Shown here: positions 33,736-43,690 of the stretch, piece after piece
Layout: every line of letters starts with the position of its first letter
Position numbering within the stretch: the first letter of the stretch is position 1
Assembly (NCBI GenBank): GCA_029204225.1
Contig: CM055098.1
Coordinates: forward strand, 16,607,775 to 16,671,774
DNA: 64,000 bases
Source of the DNA: Diphasiastrum complanatum
Lineage: Eukaryota; Streptophyta; Lycopodiopsida; Lycopodiales; Lycopodiaceae
Direction: 5' to 3'
Position numbers and translations under genes: made by a program
The notes under the pieces: generated by a model
What the model was told of the DNA's origin: nothing
Seen by the model: only the letters and a program-made list of their open reading frames with translations
The model's database searches: none

Positions 33736-35745
33736 TCAACGGGATTGCCACGCAGAAGCGGCAATAAGCGGTCTACTTTGCCATCCCAAACTTAAGCAGC
33801 CACCGTTTTCTTCAACTATATATCCTTCACCAGAGAATAATGTCAAGAGCATTCGAGCTTGCTTGAATGCATTCGATCCAAGATGGACGGGCTGAAATCC
33901 TGCATTGCACATGCGAATCCTCCACATATCTAGTGTCTCGTGCCGTTCTACTCTGTCCAATCCCTCACAAGCTATTATGTTGCAAATCTCTCTCCCCAAG
34001 TACGTCTCCGCCAACATGAGCTCCAGACCCTGCTGATCAAGACTGCACGCTTCAAATGAATCAAACATTGTGGAATAATAATGAAGTGCTTCCATAAATC
34101 TTTCCAGGAAGATTGGACTGTTATGATTAGCTTCCTGCTCGACTATTGTGACAATTCTAGGATTTAGGCTCCTCACAGTCTGTAAGACCTCCACAAGCGG
34201 TGGTGAAACGACAGGATCTTCCGCGTACACCAATCTGTGTAGCTGCGAGATTGAATTTACAGCCACTGCCTCTCCCTGCGATACCTGCAGCATCCATGGC
34301 TTCACGTCATCAAGTTTGCTTGCCACCACTCCACGGAAATCAAATTCCACATTCACCGATTTTGCCAGTTGTGCTAGCTTCAAGCCGATCTCTTGCAGGA
34401 CGTCGTTCCCACCTGGTTGTGGCGGGCCGATGCCTGTAATGCGTAGAAAAGGGGGACCGCCAGGCCGTAATGCAAGGGCCTGGATCAGCGCCGGCCATTG
34501 TAATCCATGCATCAGATTGAAATCAATGACATGAACCTGCCTATGATTCTCAAAAGCTTCGAGGATTGCTTGGTTTGCTGTGAAGTGAGCAAATTTCAAG
34601 AAGGGACACGTCTCGTAGAAGTGAAAATGGAGCAATTCTGAGACAGAATCCCTCTGATTACCTATAGTATCTTGAGAATCGATGCCATAAATCCTCCTAG
34701 CAAGCGCATCCACAAACTGTGTTGCCACTCTCTTCATCGGGCCATTGTGTGGTTCTGCAACCACAGGGATCTCTCTCACTATCTTCTCCGCCGCTACTAA
34801 ATCATCCCGATGAATGGATTCTGCACATGCCAGCAGCAGGTGCACCAAGCGAAGTCCAGATTCCTGTGCGCTATCTGCGCTGTCCAGGATGATGGCGGCC
34901 TGCTGACTAACTGGCCCCATCGGTCGCTGCGGCTGCTGCACAGAATTTTGATTAAACTCATTGCTGTTGTAGAAAAGCTCTGAACCTCCGCTAACGTGAA
35001 AAGGCTTTTCGTTCACTGATCCAGAATAACCACATACCGTACGGATGTTGTGCTTCTCAGGGTGAAGTTCTCTTGAAATGGCCATCAAGCGGTGAGATCC
35101 TTGCTTTGTACTTACTTCTTGGTTGAGGCCTAGCTGTTCTGCGGAGTAGATATTGCCAAAGATACCACCCAGGCTCTTGTGTCTGAAGTCAGAGCGATGT
35201 GCTCCTAAATGGGCTTCATAAGGAAATTCACCTGCGATGGTTGTACAAGGAGCAGCTCCTTGTTGCAAGTGCTGATTGATCACTGGGGAGACTGTAGATT
35301 CCACCGTGGAAGTACTGCCAGGGACCATGCCCGAAGCTGTATAATACATCTGTTGGTGAGGTGAATCTCCTTCAAAGTTCGGAGTGAGCTCCTCAAGCAT
35401 GCACTCAATCCAGCCTGCTAGATCTGATGGATTATAGTGCACAGCCTCCGTAGAAAGGTGAGATATACCAGCATCCTGTGCGGCTCCCAGCGCATTTTCT
35501 AGTTGCTCTAGGCGTTGTGCTACCTGAGATAGCTCTGATGCGCGAACCTTGTAGCCGGCATTAGCCAGGAGCTCGTCTACCCCTATAGTCTCTTTACCCA
35601 GGTTAGATGAAGGTACAGAGTGTCGACTGGGATCATAGTTAAACGTATTCTTTGAGTGAAAACCTTGAGCGCTGAACATGCTCGCATGATTTCCTTCTTC
35701 AGGTTTAGGAATTTTGTCAGGGTACGACATCTCTATCATCTCCAT
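33736..35745 (-). CDS. DELLA protein (GRAS family gibberellin-signalling repressor)
   Basis: Intronless 669-residue frame. DELLA proteins are nuclear transcriptional regulators that restrain growth. Gibberellin-bound GID1 grips the N-terminal DELLA/VHYNP region and an SCF F-box protein then targets them for degradation. Seen here: DELLA at 57-61 followed by ANAGYKVRASEL, LEQLE (LExLE) at 79-83, VHYNP at 102-106, then a disordered Q/S-rich linker. The GRAS domain runs from about 295: LRLVHLLLACAES (leucine repeat I), VHVID at 404-408 (VHIID), the second leucine repeat, PFYRE-type region with NIIACEG, RVER at 598-601, and the SAW end LGWQSRPLIAASAWQS. Length is in the family range. The open frame extends five codons further to a GTG, but an in-frame TGA precedes it, so the ATG at 35745 is the start; ATGs two and five codons later are alternatives. 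No lesion is visible. DELLA and VHYNP wording differs from flowering plants. Only intact host gene in the window. Confidence 0.93.
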   Translation of the reverse strand: MEMIEMSYPDKIPKPEEGNHASMFSAQGFHSKNTFNYDPSRHSVPSSNLGKETIGVDELLANAGYKVRASELSQVAQRLEQLENALGAAQDAGISHLSTEAVHYNPSDLAGWIECMLEELTPNFEGDSPHQQMYYTASGMVPGSTSTVESTVSPVINQHLQQGAAPCTTIAGEFPYEAHLGAHRSDFRHKSLGGIFGNIYSAEQLGLNQEVSTKQGSHRLMAISRELHPEKHNIRTVCGYSGSVNEKPFHVSGGSELFYNSNEFNQNSVQQPQRPMGPVSQQAAIILDSADSAQESGLRLVHLLLACAESIHRDDLVAAEKIVREIPVVAEPHNGPMKRVATQFVDALARRIYGIDSQDTIGNQRDSVSELLHFHFYETCPFLKFAHFTANQAILEAFENHRQVHVIDFNLMHGLQWPALIQALALRPGGPPFLRITGIGPPQPGGNDVLQEIGLKLAQLAKSVNVEFDFRGVVASKLDDVKPWMLQVSQGEAVAVNSISQLHRLVYAEDPVVSPPLVEVLQTVRSLNPRIVTIVEQEANHNSPIFLERFMEALHYYSTMFDSFEACSLDQQGLELMLAETYLGREICNIIACEGLDRVERHETLDMWRIRMCNAGFQPVHLGSNAFKQARMLLTLFSGEGYIVEENGGCLSLGWQSRPLIAASAWQSR

Positions 35746-35770
35746 GGCTTGGTATTCCACGCAGGGTCAT
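35717..35770 (-). promoter_or_regulatory. upstream ORF overlapping the DELLA start
   Basis: An ATG at 35770 in another frame opens a 17-codon peptide (MTLRGIPSHGDDRDVVP) that ends with TGA at 35717-35719, after crossing the DELLA start at 35745. If the transcript includes it, scanning ribosomes meet this ATG first, which would lower DELLA translation. Whether it is in the mRNA is not known. Confidence 0.45.
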
Positions 35771-36640
35771 GCCTTGAAGGAATTACACTACAAAGGAAGT
35801 TGATTCCGCCAGCATACAATCGGCATGAAGTCGGCGACCAGCACAAAAGCTTCAAAAATTAAAGTTACTGAGATTGTCCTTGTTAGATTACAGTTTCAAT
35901 CATGGTTTTAGTTACAACAAGACTCAAGCATAACTATAACTGCCCTTTGTCTCTAAATAAGATGATTAGAAACCTCGCCTTGGAAGAAAAAATGCTTAAA
36001 GCTAAAGTATGCCAAGTGAGACCCTCTTAAAAACTAAACGACTTAGCCTGACAAAATTAGGAACAATCTGACAACAAAACCTGAGTTCGATAGGGGGCAC
36101 TAAGATGCAGCAAAAATCAACTCAACGAGCTCTTCTCGCCAGCCCATAAACCCACTCACGATCAGGGTTGCATCCTGAAAAGATCACTACCATGTTCCAC
36201 CAATCTACACCAGAAGAGCGACCTTTCCTGGATTTGCTTAAAGCAAAGCTTCCAAATATCATATGTGGTTCACGCGAGCCAAGACTGAATGCGCTCTCCC
36301 CCCCCCCCCCCCCCCCCCCCCCTCTCTTGTTCGCTGGTAAGTGGTCGATCCGTGTCCAGCGTGCAGTGTGCATAGAGAGGGGGAGAGAGACCAGCAACGC
36401 GCACAAAGTGATGCGATTCTTTCTCAGAATGTTTTGGGGCTGTTTTGGCTGGACGCTCGCTGCCGTGCCGGCCGGAGGCATCTCGTTGGCCTTCGGGGTA
36501 TCATGAGGACGCTGCCGGCAGCAACGAGCATCACTATTTTTAGGTACAGACTTAAGGCCCATGGGCCCTCGGGCAGAAGGCTGACGGCCTGGGCCTTGAA
36601 CAATCCTGATGTACATTGTAAATCTCAGGCGAGTGTAGGC
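35771..36640 (-). promoter_or_regulatory. 5' flank / probable promoter of the DELLA gene
   Basis: Upstream region on the minus strand. 36120-36620 is richer in G+C than the rest of the window and contains the poly-C tract. Reading frames open here on both strands but are of low-complexity composition and I do not call them. No TATA box can be tied to a start site by eye. Confidence 0.4.
36298..36322. repeat. poly-C tract, 25 bases
   Basis: Uninterrupted run of 25 C (poly-G on the DELLA strand), about 550 bp upstream of the DELLA start, followed by CTCTCTTG. Confidence 0.95.
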
Positions 36641-37477
36641 GAGTGTTTAATGGGGAATATCTATGTATAGGGGTTAAGGGGCTCTACACCTCTGAGGGTG
36701 AGCCCAAAGCGGCACGCCCCCCGCCCAAGGACTTCAACTGTCGTAAACACCTCGATCTCCATTGTCTAGGGGATATGCCTTGCCTCACAAGGTTGCCTGG
36801 GCAAGCTTTGCAAGTGTTTACAAATCACATTATAACATTTTATTTATTTCATGAAGAGATAGATCCTTGGTGGGTGGTTTTTTTTTTTCTTGGGGGGTGT
36901 GATGCCGGGGGGCGAGGTCGGGAGTCTTCAACTTGATATTCATGCCTTCTAGTTGTTAGAGAGAGGTTCACATGGCCTATGGGCTTCTCACAAACATCAT
37001 GATATGCCCCATGTGGCATATGAGGTCCTATGTCCTATCGACCACTGGGCTTTGGAGATGTCAAACATGTGCTGAAAATGCTCTCACAAGGCCCACTTAT
37101 TCTGAGGACCAATGGCAGGACTCGGATTGCACTAGGTGTAGAGGTGGGCCAGGAGGGGTAGGTCATGAGCTCTAGGGAGTCTCCATGCAAAAAAGGTGTA
37201 TCGGGGGTATTTGAAAGGTAGTGGAGGGGGCTGAGCAATGTAGGTCCACACCACTTCACTCCCTTGCCATATGAAACCACCCTTAACCAGCTCCCAAGAT
37301 TTTGGAGAGCATGGTTTAGTTTTTGGGTGTTAATATAGGGCCCCACATCATTGACATGTCAGTGAGGGCCAATGTATTCTTTCATCTCAACTGAGGTATC
37401 TAAATTAATTGCTTCTAGCCTCCTCTATGTGCTTTCTTGAAAACCTTTCTGCTAACTTGCCCCCCACACCACACACC

Positions 37478-37478
<1 letters not shown>
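36641..37478. other. unassigned stretch
   Basis: Moderately GC-rich, no gene or transposon recognised. Short frames open on the plus strand but show no domain. Confidence 0.3.

Positions 37479-37534
<56 letters not shown>
37479..37534. repeat. (AC)28 microsatellite
   Basis: 56 bp of uninterrupted AC dinucleotide, preceded by an imperfect CCCCCACACCACACACCA stretch. Confidence 0.97.
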
Positions 37535-37535
<1 letters not shown>

Positions 37536-37637
37536 GTTGCGTCCTTAGCTAGCCCCTCTTCTTGTGCTCCACTTCCTCCATTACCTGTTGTCCCATCCCT
37601 ATTCGACCTTTTTATTATTACTTTAGAATGAAAAGGT

Positions 37638-37689
37638 ATGATCCTTGCCCTAGTCCTTTTCCTCAAAAAGGACTAGGGCAAGGGATCAT
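37638..37689. repeat. near-perfect foldback (about 23 bp arms, 4 bp loop)
   Basis: Left arm 37638-37660 starts ATGATCCTTGCCCTAGTCC; right arm 37665-37689 is its complement apart from one extra base in the GGGATC part and one extra A. Loop CCTC. Ends next to the putative left edge of copia F. Confidence 0.85.
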
Positions 37690-38193
37690 TGTAACAGAAA
37701 CATAACATAAAATGAATTTAGCAAGGTCCTATTTTGCAAAGTTCTTCTCTTGAAAATAGAATTTGTAGCTGGGATTATAATTTGCACTTGATATCTCTTT
37801 GTCAAGCAAAAATAGATCCCACACTCTCTTTTGAGGTTTAGGGTTTAGAGAGCATTGTTCACATTGCAAAGTTGTCACAGTTATTTGCTCCATACTTGGA
37901 CATAGATGGAGTTACTAAAAGGTGAGCTCATTTATATTTGAAGTGCATTCATTTTATGATTCATGACTTAGAAGTGATAGCTTATTTAAAGTGATGGGAA
38001 AATTATACAGTTCGATTTGAGCAATTGACCCAAGCCAAGATCGATTTGGATTTCGATTCCTAGGGTCAAAATAGATTTCAATACTTAGTTTCAATCTTTT
38101 GTTCATAATTGTAATCTTCAAATTTTTAAGTATTTTACAATTTCAGGATACTCATTAAAAAATGGATTTCCACTTGAACTTTGAAATCCAACA
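37690..38193 (-). repeat. putative 3' LTR of copia F
   Basis: The right edge (AAATCCAACA followed by CTCTCCTT, a minus-strand polypurine tract) is clear by analogy with H (CTAACA|CTCCCC). The left edge at TGTAACAG is a guess. The end TTTCAGGATACTCATTA resembles the corresponding end of H at 43692-43714. Confidence 0.45.
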
Positions 38194-39300
38194 CTCTCCT
38201 TAATGTGGATTCTGAAAATTAAGTACTATTACATCTGATATGATTGTCCTTTGATAGTGCTTTGGTGAAGTAGTATGTTGCCATAAACTTTGTTCTATAG
38301 AAAATAAGAATGACTTCCTTGCTTTGCACTTTTTCTCTGACATAGTGGCATTTGATTTCGATATGTTTACTTTGAGAATGGAATCTCAAATTAAGAGATA
38401 ATGCAATTGATTATCACAATAAAGAACAATAGGATTTTGTTGAGCAAGATTGATGCCTGCCAATAGATTTCTAAGCCAGATTGTCTCCTTGGTAGCATTT
38501 GTGGTAGCAATATATTCTAATCCAATTGATGGTAATGCCATTGAGGTCTGTTTTCGACTATTCCATGATATTGGGCCTTCATTGAGTAACAGCACAAATC
38601 TTGCAAGTCGATTTTCTAGTGTCCATATCCCCTTCCCAATCAGCATTTGTGTAACATGTCAAAGTATTTGCAGATTTGTTGCCTCCATAATAGATGCAAA
38701 GATCCTTAGTAGCTTGAATATATTTCAAGACCTTCAAAAGAGCTTCCAATGTGTCAATACTCGGTTAGATAAAAATTGGCTCAATGCGCTAATGGAGTAT
38801 GCTAGATCAAGATGAGTGTAGAACATAACATACATTAATGAGCCTATGATTGACTAAAAAGGATATTGATTTATAATTTATTTTTCTTCCTCAATAATTG
38901 GACATGGCTCTTTTGATAGTTTTAATATTGGGCCTGATTTACAATTTGATATACCATACTTACTCAACACAGTTCTCAAATATCCTTGTTGACTAGTATA
39001 AATTAGTCTTTTGGGTCGATTTTTGAAATTTTGAATTCCGAGACAATACTGAACTAGAACCCATATCTATCATCTCGTATTCATTTGATAACATGTCTTT
39101 AGCCTCCTTCAAATATTTCAAGTTGTTATTGAATAACAATGTATCATCTACATATAAAGTAATAATAATGAAGGAAGTAGTAACAGCCTTTTAAAATAGA
39201 CATTAGAATCTGTCGAGCTAGGAATGAAATCTTGCATCATAAAAAATTGGTCTATTTTTTGAAATCAGTCCCTTGGAGACTATTTTAGTCCAAATAGAGA
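38194..39300 (-). pseudogene. reverse transcriptase and RNase H of copia F (fragment)
   Basis: Minus strand: RT C-terminal half from LFGLK at 39300, FIPSSTDSNVYFK and active site YVDD at 39143-39154 (LYVDDTLLFNNN), then decayed sequence. RNase H follows with LLNEGPISWNSRKQTSMALP, NATKETIWLRNLL and IVLYCDNQ (38386-38646). It is close to H in wording. Truncated at 39300, and the rest of the element is absent. Confidence 0.8.
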
Positions 39301-41108
39301 AAATGTAATTCATCATAAATAAAAATAAATTACTTTATGAGAATGCTTATGAGACTCACACAATCTCAATTATGCATTAAAGTAAAGAAATCTAGATTTC
39401 AACTAATTGATCTAAAATCCTGACTCTTTCAATAGATCGAGAATTACTCATCATCTTGAGAATTCTCACATTTTCTTATAATCTTCTAATGACAATTAAG
39501 CATTAATTTATGATCCGTAAATCATAAATATTTAGAATCTTATGATTCGTCAATCATAATTTACAAGATTCCAAAATCGTACTTAATCATTGAAAGATAC
39601 TAGAGTATATGTACAACATATTACCACTCAAGAAATATAAGAATTATTCTAAAATCTTTTTCCCCAAGAAAAATTACTAGATTTCAAGAATATTCTTGCA
39701 ACTCGATCCTTAACAAGATTATGAGTTATCCAAACTGAGATCAATTAGGTAATCAAAGACAAAAGACATACCAAAACCATTTTAACATTCGTCTTCAACT
39801 ACATAAACTTTATACAAACCTCTAGAAACAAAATCTAGAGATTACAAAGGTCTGTTGAATTCCAACTAAATTCAGTGGTTATTCTTGAAATTACTTAACC
39901 TCTGTCATCCAATATGAGCTCACTGGGATACAGTCAATAACTTGGTGTCTATTTCTCATTTGAGGAAAATTTTATATATCAGGAATTTTCTATATTCTAT
40001 CCACACAAATTTTACTGATGAATCTTGATGACTCACAAATCATGTGTCTTAAAAGTAATATAGATTAAAACAAACAGTTCTTGGTTGTTTAACCAAAAGT
40101 TACTTTTAGCTAGGAGTAATCCAACTACTCAAGCCAATTGCTAATGATTCAAAAATCTGAAATGTCTAGATGCCAAATTTGATTATCCTGGAACTTATTC
40201 CAGAACAACACCACATTTAGATCCTCTTCTAAACCAACACTAAGTTAATGAATTATTCTTTCCACATAAAGAATCATTAACCTACAAGTAATTGTTTTGA
40301 ACAGTACTTGTCTATATGTCCATGTCCACTTACTAGTTTAAGTATACGATATAAACTTAGTACATAGGAAACACATAGTAGATCCACAAGATTTAGATGT
40401 ACGTAATTAATATATCCAGCTATGTTCCTATACATAAACATAGGCTATAAACTAGCAGATTCTTCCTTAATTTGCATATGTTACTCACATAACTCATTGA
40501 GAATCTTGCTACTCAACTACAAAAGAACTCTATTTCTCATAAAGTAAATAACATATCTGGAAAATCTCTGAAGTGAATAATTCCACATCCACAAGTTTTT
40601 CAACCATCAAACTTTTACTAACAACACCCAATCAACCTACATCAGATCTTAGTATTCAAAGCAAGATTATGTTGACATATACAGACATCTTTGGACATAA
40701 GGTTTAGATTAAAGCTTTATTTCGACCTGATCCAATCCACAACAAAATGGTACTTGGTAATGTTGAATTCATGTCAAGCCCAATTCCATTAGGTAATGAG
40801 CATCCTGAAATCTGTTGATACTTATTTTGAAAAACCCACAACAAAAAAAAGAAGGATCAAATTTTTCTAACAAAGGATCGAAAAATTCCGACCCAATGTC
40901 AATCCCATCAAAATGTGATTTTCCGACCCTGGATCGAATCGGATCGAGGTGGATAATAAATCTGGGTGTTTTCGACCCTGGATCGGATCGGATCGGGTCT
41001 GATAAATCCGGACATCCTTAGCCCTGGATCGGATCGATAGATCGTGTCTAATAAATCTAACCTTTTTCATAAATTTGATCCTCTGACCCTTAGTTAATTT
41101 TTTGATAT
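39301..41108. other. AT-rich unassigned stretch
   Basis: 1.8 kb of AT-rich DNA without reading frames. It begins exactly where F is truncated. The segment 39510-39570 contains ATGATCCGTAAATCATAAA and ATGATTCGTCAATCATAAT, two small palindromic copies. 40925-41070 holds GGATCGGATCG repeats (see separate entry). Confidence 0.35.
40926..41072. repeat. three roughly 50 bp GGATCG-rich units
   Basis: Units open with (GA)CCCTGGATCGRATCGG at about 40926, 40975 and 41023 and continue with a T/A-rich AATAAATCTGG-like half. It is an island of GGATCGGATCG in AT-rich sequence. Confidence 0.65.
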
Positions 41109-41567
41109 TGTTAACTAGAAAAGTCTGATCCACTTATCGTTAAATAACGGCAGCCTTTTGTGGAACTGTAAGTAGATTTTCTTAGGGCTTTAATGCTTTG
41201 TTCATCTGACATCCAATGGAGTCAACGGCCTGACAAGCATCTTGTGTAACAATGTACAAGTAATATTCTGCAATGATGTTTAGTGATGTAGGCTTATGTA
41301 GAATTAGTTAGTTGGTATTCCGATTATCTAGCTATCAACGATTTCAATTGAAGGTTGAACACTCTACTGTTCCGCAACCAACTTCAAGCTTCTGTACTCA
41401 CATTTCTGATTTATTTGAGTGCATTAGTTTGTCTACATTTTTGGTTCCATCGCGCATTGCAATATTCATTTCATCTTGAACTCATAGCTGGTAACTGACA
41501 CACTATCGATCTATCTCCATTTGCTCACCACTTTTGCTACTCACAACATTTCCATCAAATTCCTACA
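41109..41567 (+). repeat. 5' LTR of copia G
   Basis: Ends CCTACA directly before the primer site. The start at TGTTAACTAG is a best guess. No second copy was found in the window. Confidence 0.55.
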
Positions 41568-41579
41568 TGGTATCAGAGC
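41568..41579 (+). other. primer binding site of G
   Basis: TGGTATCAGAGC directly after the LTR, the initiator methionine tRNA type. Confidence 0.88.
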
Positions 41580-41711
41580 ATGTGGCTCAATAATCTGCAT
41601 ATTCATTGCGGATTCAATCTCGTTTCTATCGAGACCTCATACTAGTTAGTGCGCAGCCGATAATTTCACGTTATTGTTGTTTCTACCAACAATATCGCAC
41701 ACAATACCAGA

Positions 41712-42888
41712 ATGGATTTGAGTTCTAGTTCTTCTCTGATTGACAAGCTCGATGGAGAGAACTACCATCTCTAGAAGTCCAACATGATTAAGGAACTATG
41801 GGACATAGTTGATGGCATTGAAGTCAAACCAGAGGGAGATGCGACTAGCATTACCAAATGGAGACAACGAGATGGCAAGGCATTTGTCTTAATCACACTA
41901 AATATCAAAGACTCCCATATCAGTCATATTCGATCTGCTCAAACAGCCAATGATGCCTGGGACATTATAGCAACACTTTATGACATCAGAGATGTTACAT
42001 CTAAACTCCATCTGAGGAAGAATTTCTTCACATTGAGGATGTCTGATGCAGATACTATTTCTAGCCATCTTAGTAACTTAAAAAATCTCATTGAACAGAT
42101 GACTGCAACTGGATCGAACATTGAAGATTCAGATGCAGTAATGACTCTTTTATTGAGTTTACCTAATGCCTATGAAACATGGATCATGGTCATTTCGACC
42201 CAACAACAATTTACTCTATCAAGAGTTATTTCAATGCTGCTACAAGAAGAGATCAGAGGAAATGCTTCCTCCTCAGGCTTGAGATTTGATTCTCAAGCTC
42301 TTTACACAAAGAGAAATTAGAAGTTCAAGTCAAAGAAATCCACAAAATCTGATTGTTCAAGCAAAAAGGCCAACATGCATTCAGGATTGAATTTTGGATC
42401 TGGGTCAAATTTTGGCTCTGGATTGAATTTTAACTCAAGATCGAATTCTGGCTCAGGGTCAAATTCAAATTTTCTTTTGTCATCCCAGCCAATGCATAAA
42501 ATCTTCTGCAAGTACCATAAAAGCACTGGTCATCTCATTAAGGATTACAGAACACTCAAGTACAACAATGAAAAAAAGAAGCAGTTCCAACCACAAGCAA
42601 ATGTTGTCTCAACCAATAACTCGATCCAACATGAATCGGAGGATGAAGCTGCCTTTATGACCAGGGTCGAAAAATTTCAGGATATCGATTCCTGATACCT
42701 GGACTCTGGAGCAACTCAACACATGACCCATCATCGGTACTGGTTCCAAAACTACAAGCCTTTCACCCATACTAGAATTGTGCAGCTTGGAGACAATTCA
42801 ACACATTCCATTGAAGATGAAGGGACAGCCAATGTCGAATTTCAGAGAGCAGTTGTTAAGTTGTTGTCCAATGTTATGTATAGCGAGT
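41712..42888 (+). pseudogene. gag and protease of copia G
   Basis: ATG at 41712 (MDLSSSSSLIDKLDGENYHL), an early stop at 41774, then an open gag from 41784: RDGKAFVLITLNIKDSHISH, RDVTSKLHLRKNFFTLRM, EDSDAVMTLLLSLPNAYETW. After a stop at 42318 comes a G/S/N/F repeat segment (42375-42470). The zinc knuckle is changed to CKYHKSTGHLIKDY (two cysteines lost), and the protease LDSGATQHMTHH is intact at the DSG. The frame ends near 42885, where the sequence jumps to an RNase H end. Confidence 0.85.
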
Positions 42889-43040
42889 CATTGCAAAGGA
42901 GGTTGAGCTTCAACATGTGTCTTCAAGGGAATGTGTAGCTGATATCTTCACCAAAGCATTGGAAAAATACTTGTTCATGAAGCATTGGACTTCACTTGGA
43001 GTATTATCAAAGTCTATGCTAAAACTAGTTGAAGAGGGAG
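42889..43040 (+). pseudogene. RNase H C-terminus joined to G protease (chimeric or deleted)
   Basis: VELQHVSSRECVADIFTKAL, EKYLFMKHWTSLGVL and SKSML, i.e. the last residues of a copia polyprotein, then the polypurine tract GAAGAGGGAG. Integrase, RT and most of RNase H are missing between protease and this point. Confidence 0.8.
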
Positions 43041-43690
43041 TGTGAAAGATTCAACTAGTTTCATCACATTTTGCAATATTTCCATATTTGGCATATTGAG
43101 GCCAAAACTTGTTTTAGACTTAGAGGTTGACTTTTCAAAGTTCATTAGTCTAAATTTCATTTGAATAAACACTTTTTGAAAGTGTGGGAAAGATAGAATG
43201 CGAGTTTGAGTAGATTCAATTTGAATAAGTTGGGTACATTGAATCTAGACCCAAAATTGGTAGGGTTAGCATTTTGGTGGGAAAGCCAAGTGGCCAAATA
43301 GGGTTTGAACTTGCTATAAAAGGATGTAACTCGTGGAGAGAGTCATCTTCTCTCTTATCTATCTCATTTCATGCTTATACATGGTTCTCTTGGGTTCTAC
43401 TATCCATTGGTGCACTATCTTGGTGATTGCTTGCAGTTCTATGTGTAGAATGATCTATATTTGTTATTTTTGGATCCACACGTGTGAAATACAGTAGCTT
43501 GCTAGTTTTGTACGGACATCAATAGTACATAATCATTTCATTCAAGTTTGATCAAGTTCTATTAGTGTTTGCATCTCAAATTGTGTGTAGATGCTGATTT
43601 TTCTACATTGGTGAAATTGGTAGTGTATTTCTCTTTCTAACCAAAGATCATTCAAGTAGATTGGATCTTAAGGATCTGAAATCTTTCACA
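43041..43690 (+). repeat. 3' LTR following the chimeric copia
   Basis: 650 bp from TGTGAAAGATT to AAATCTTTCACA, ends that are inverted copies over 10 bp. It follows a polypurine tract. It does not match the 5' LTR of G, but its ends and length resemble the solo LTR at 22743-23397. Contains palindrome CACACGTGTG at 43477-43486. Confidence 0.7.

Noticed and set aside
34148-34534. Plus-strand 128-codon frame opposite the DELLA gene
   Set aside because: Shadow of the conserved GRAS domain on the other strand.
36122-36616. 164-codon minus-strand frame with a run of glycines upstream of the DELLA gene
   Set aside because: The glycines come from the poly-C tract; no domain, and overlapping frames are open on the other strand. 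Treated as GC-rich promoter DNA.
37415-37666. Frames through the AC microsatellite coding (VC)n or (TH)n
   Set aside because: Pure translation of a dinucleotide repeat.
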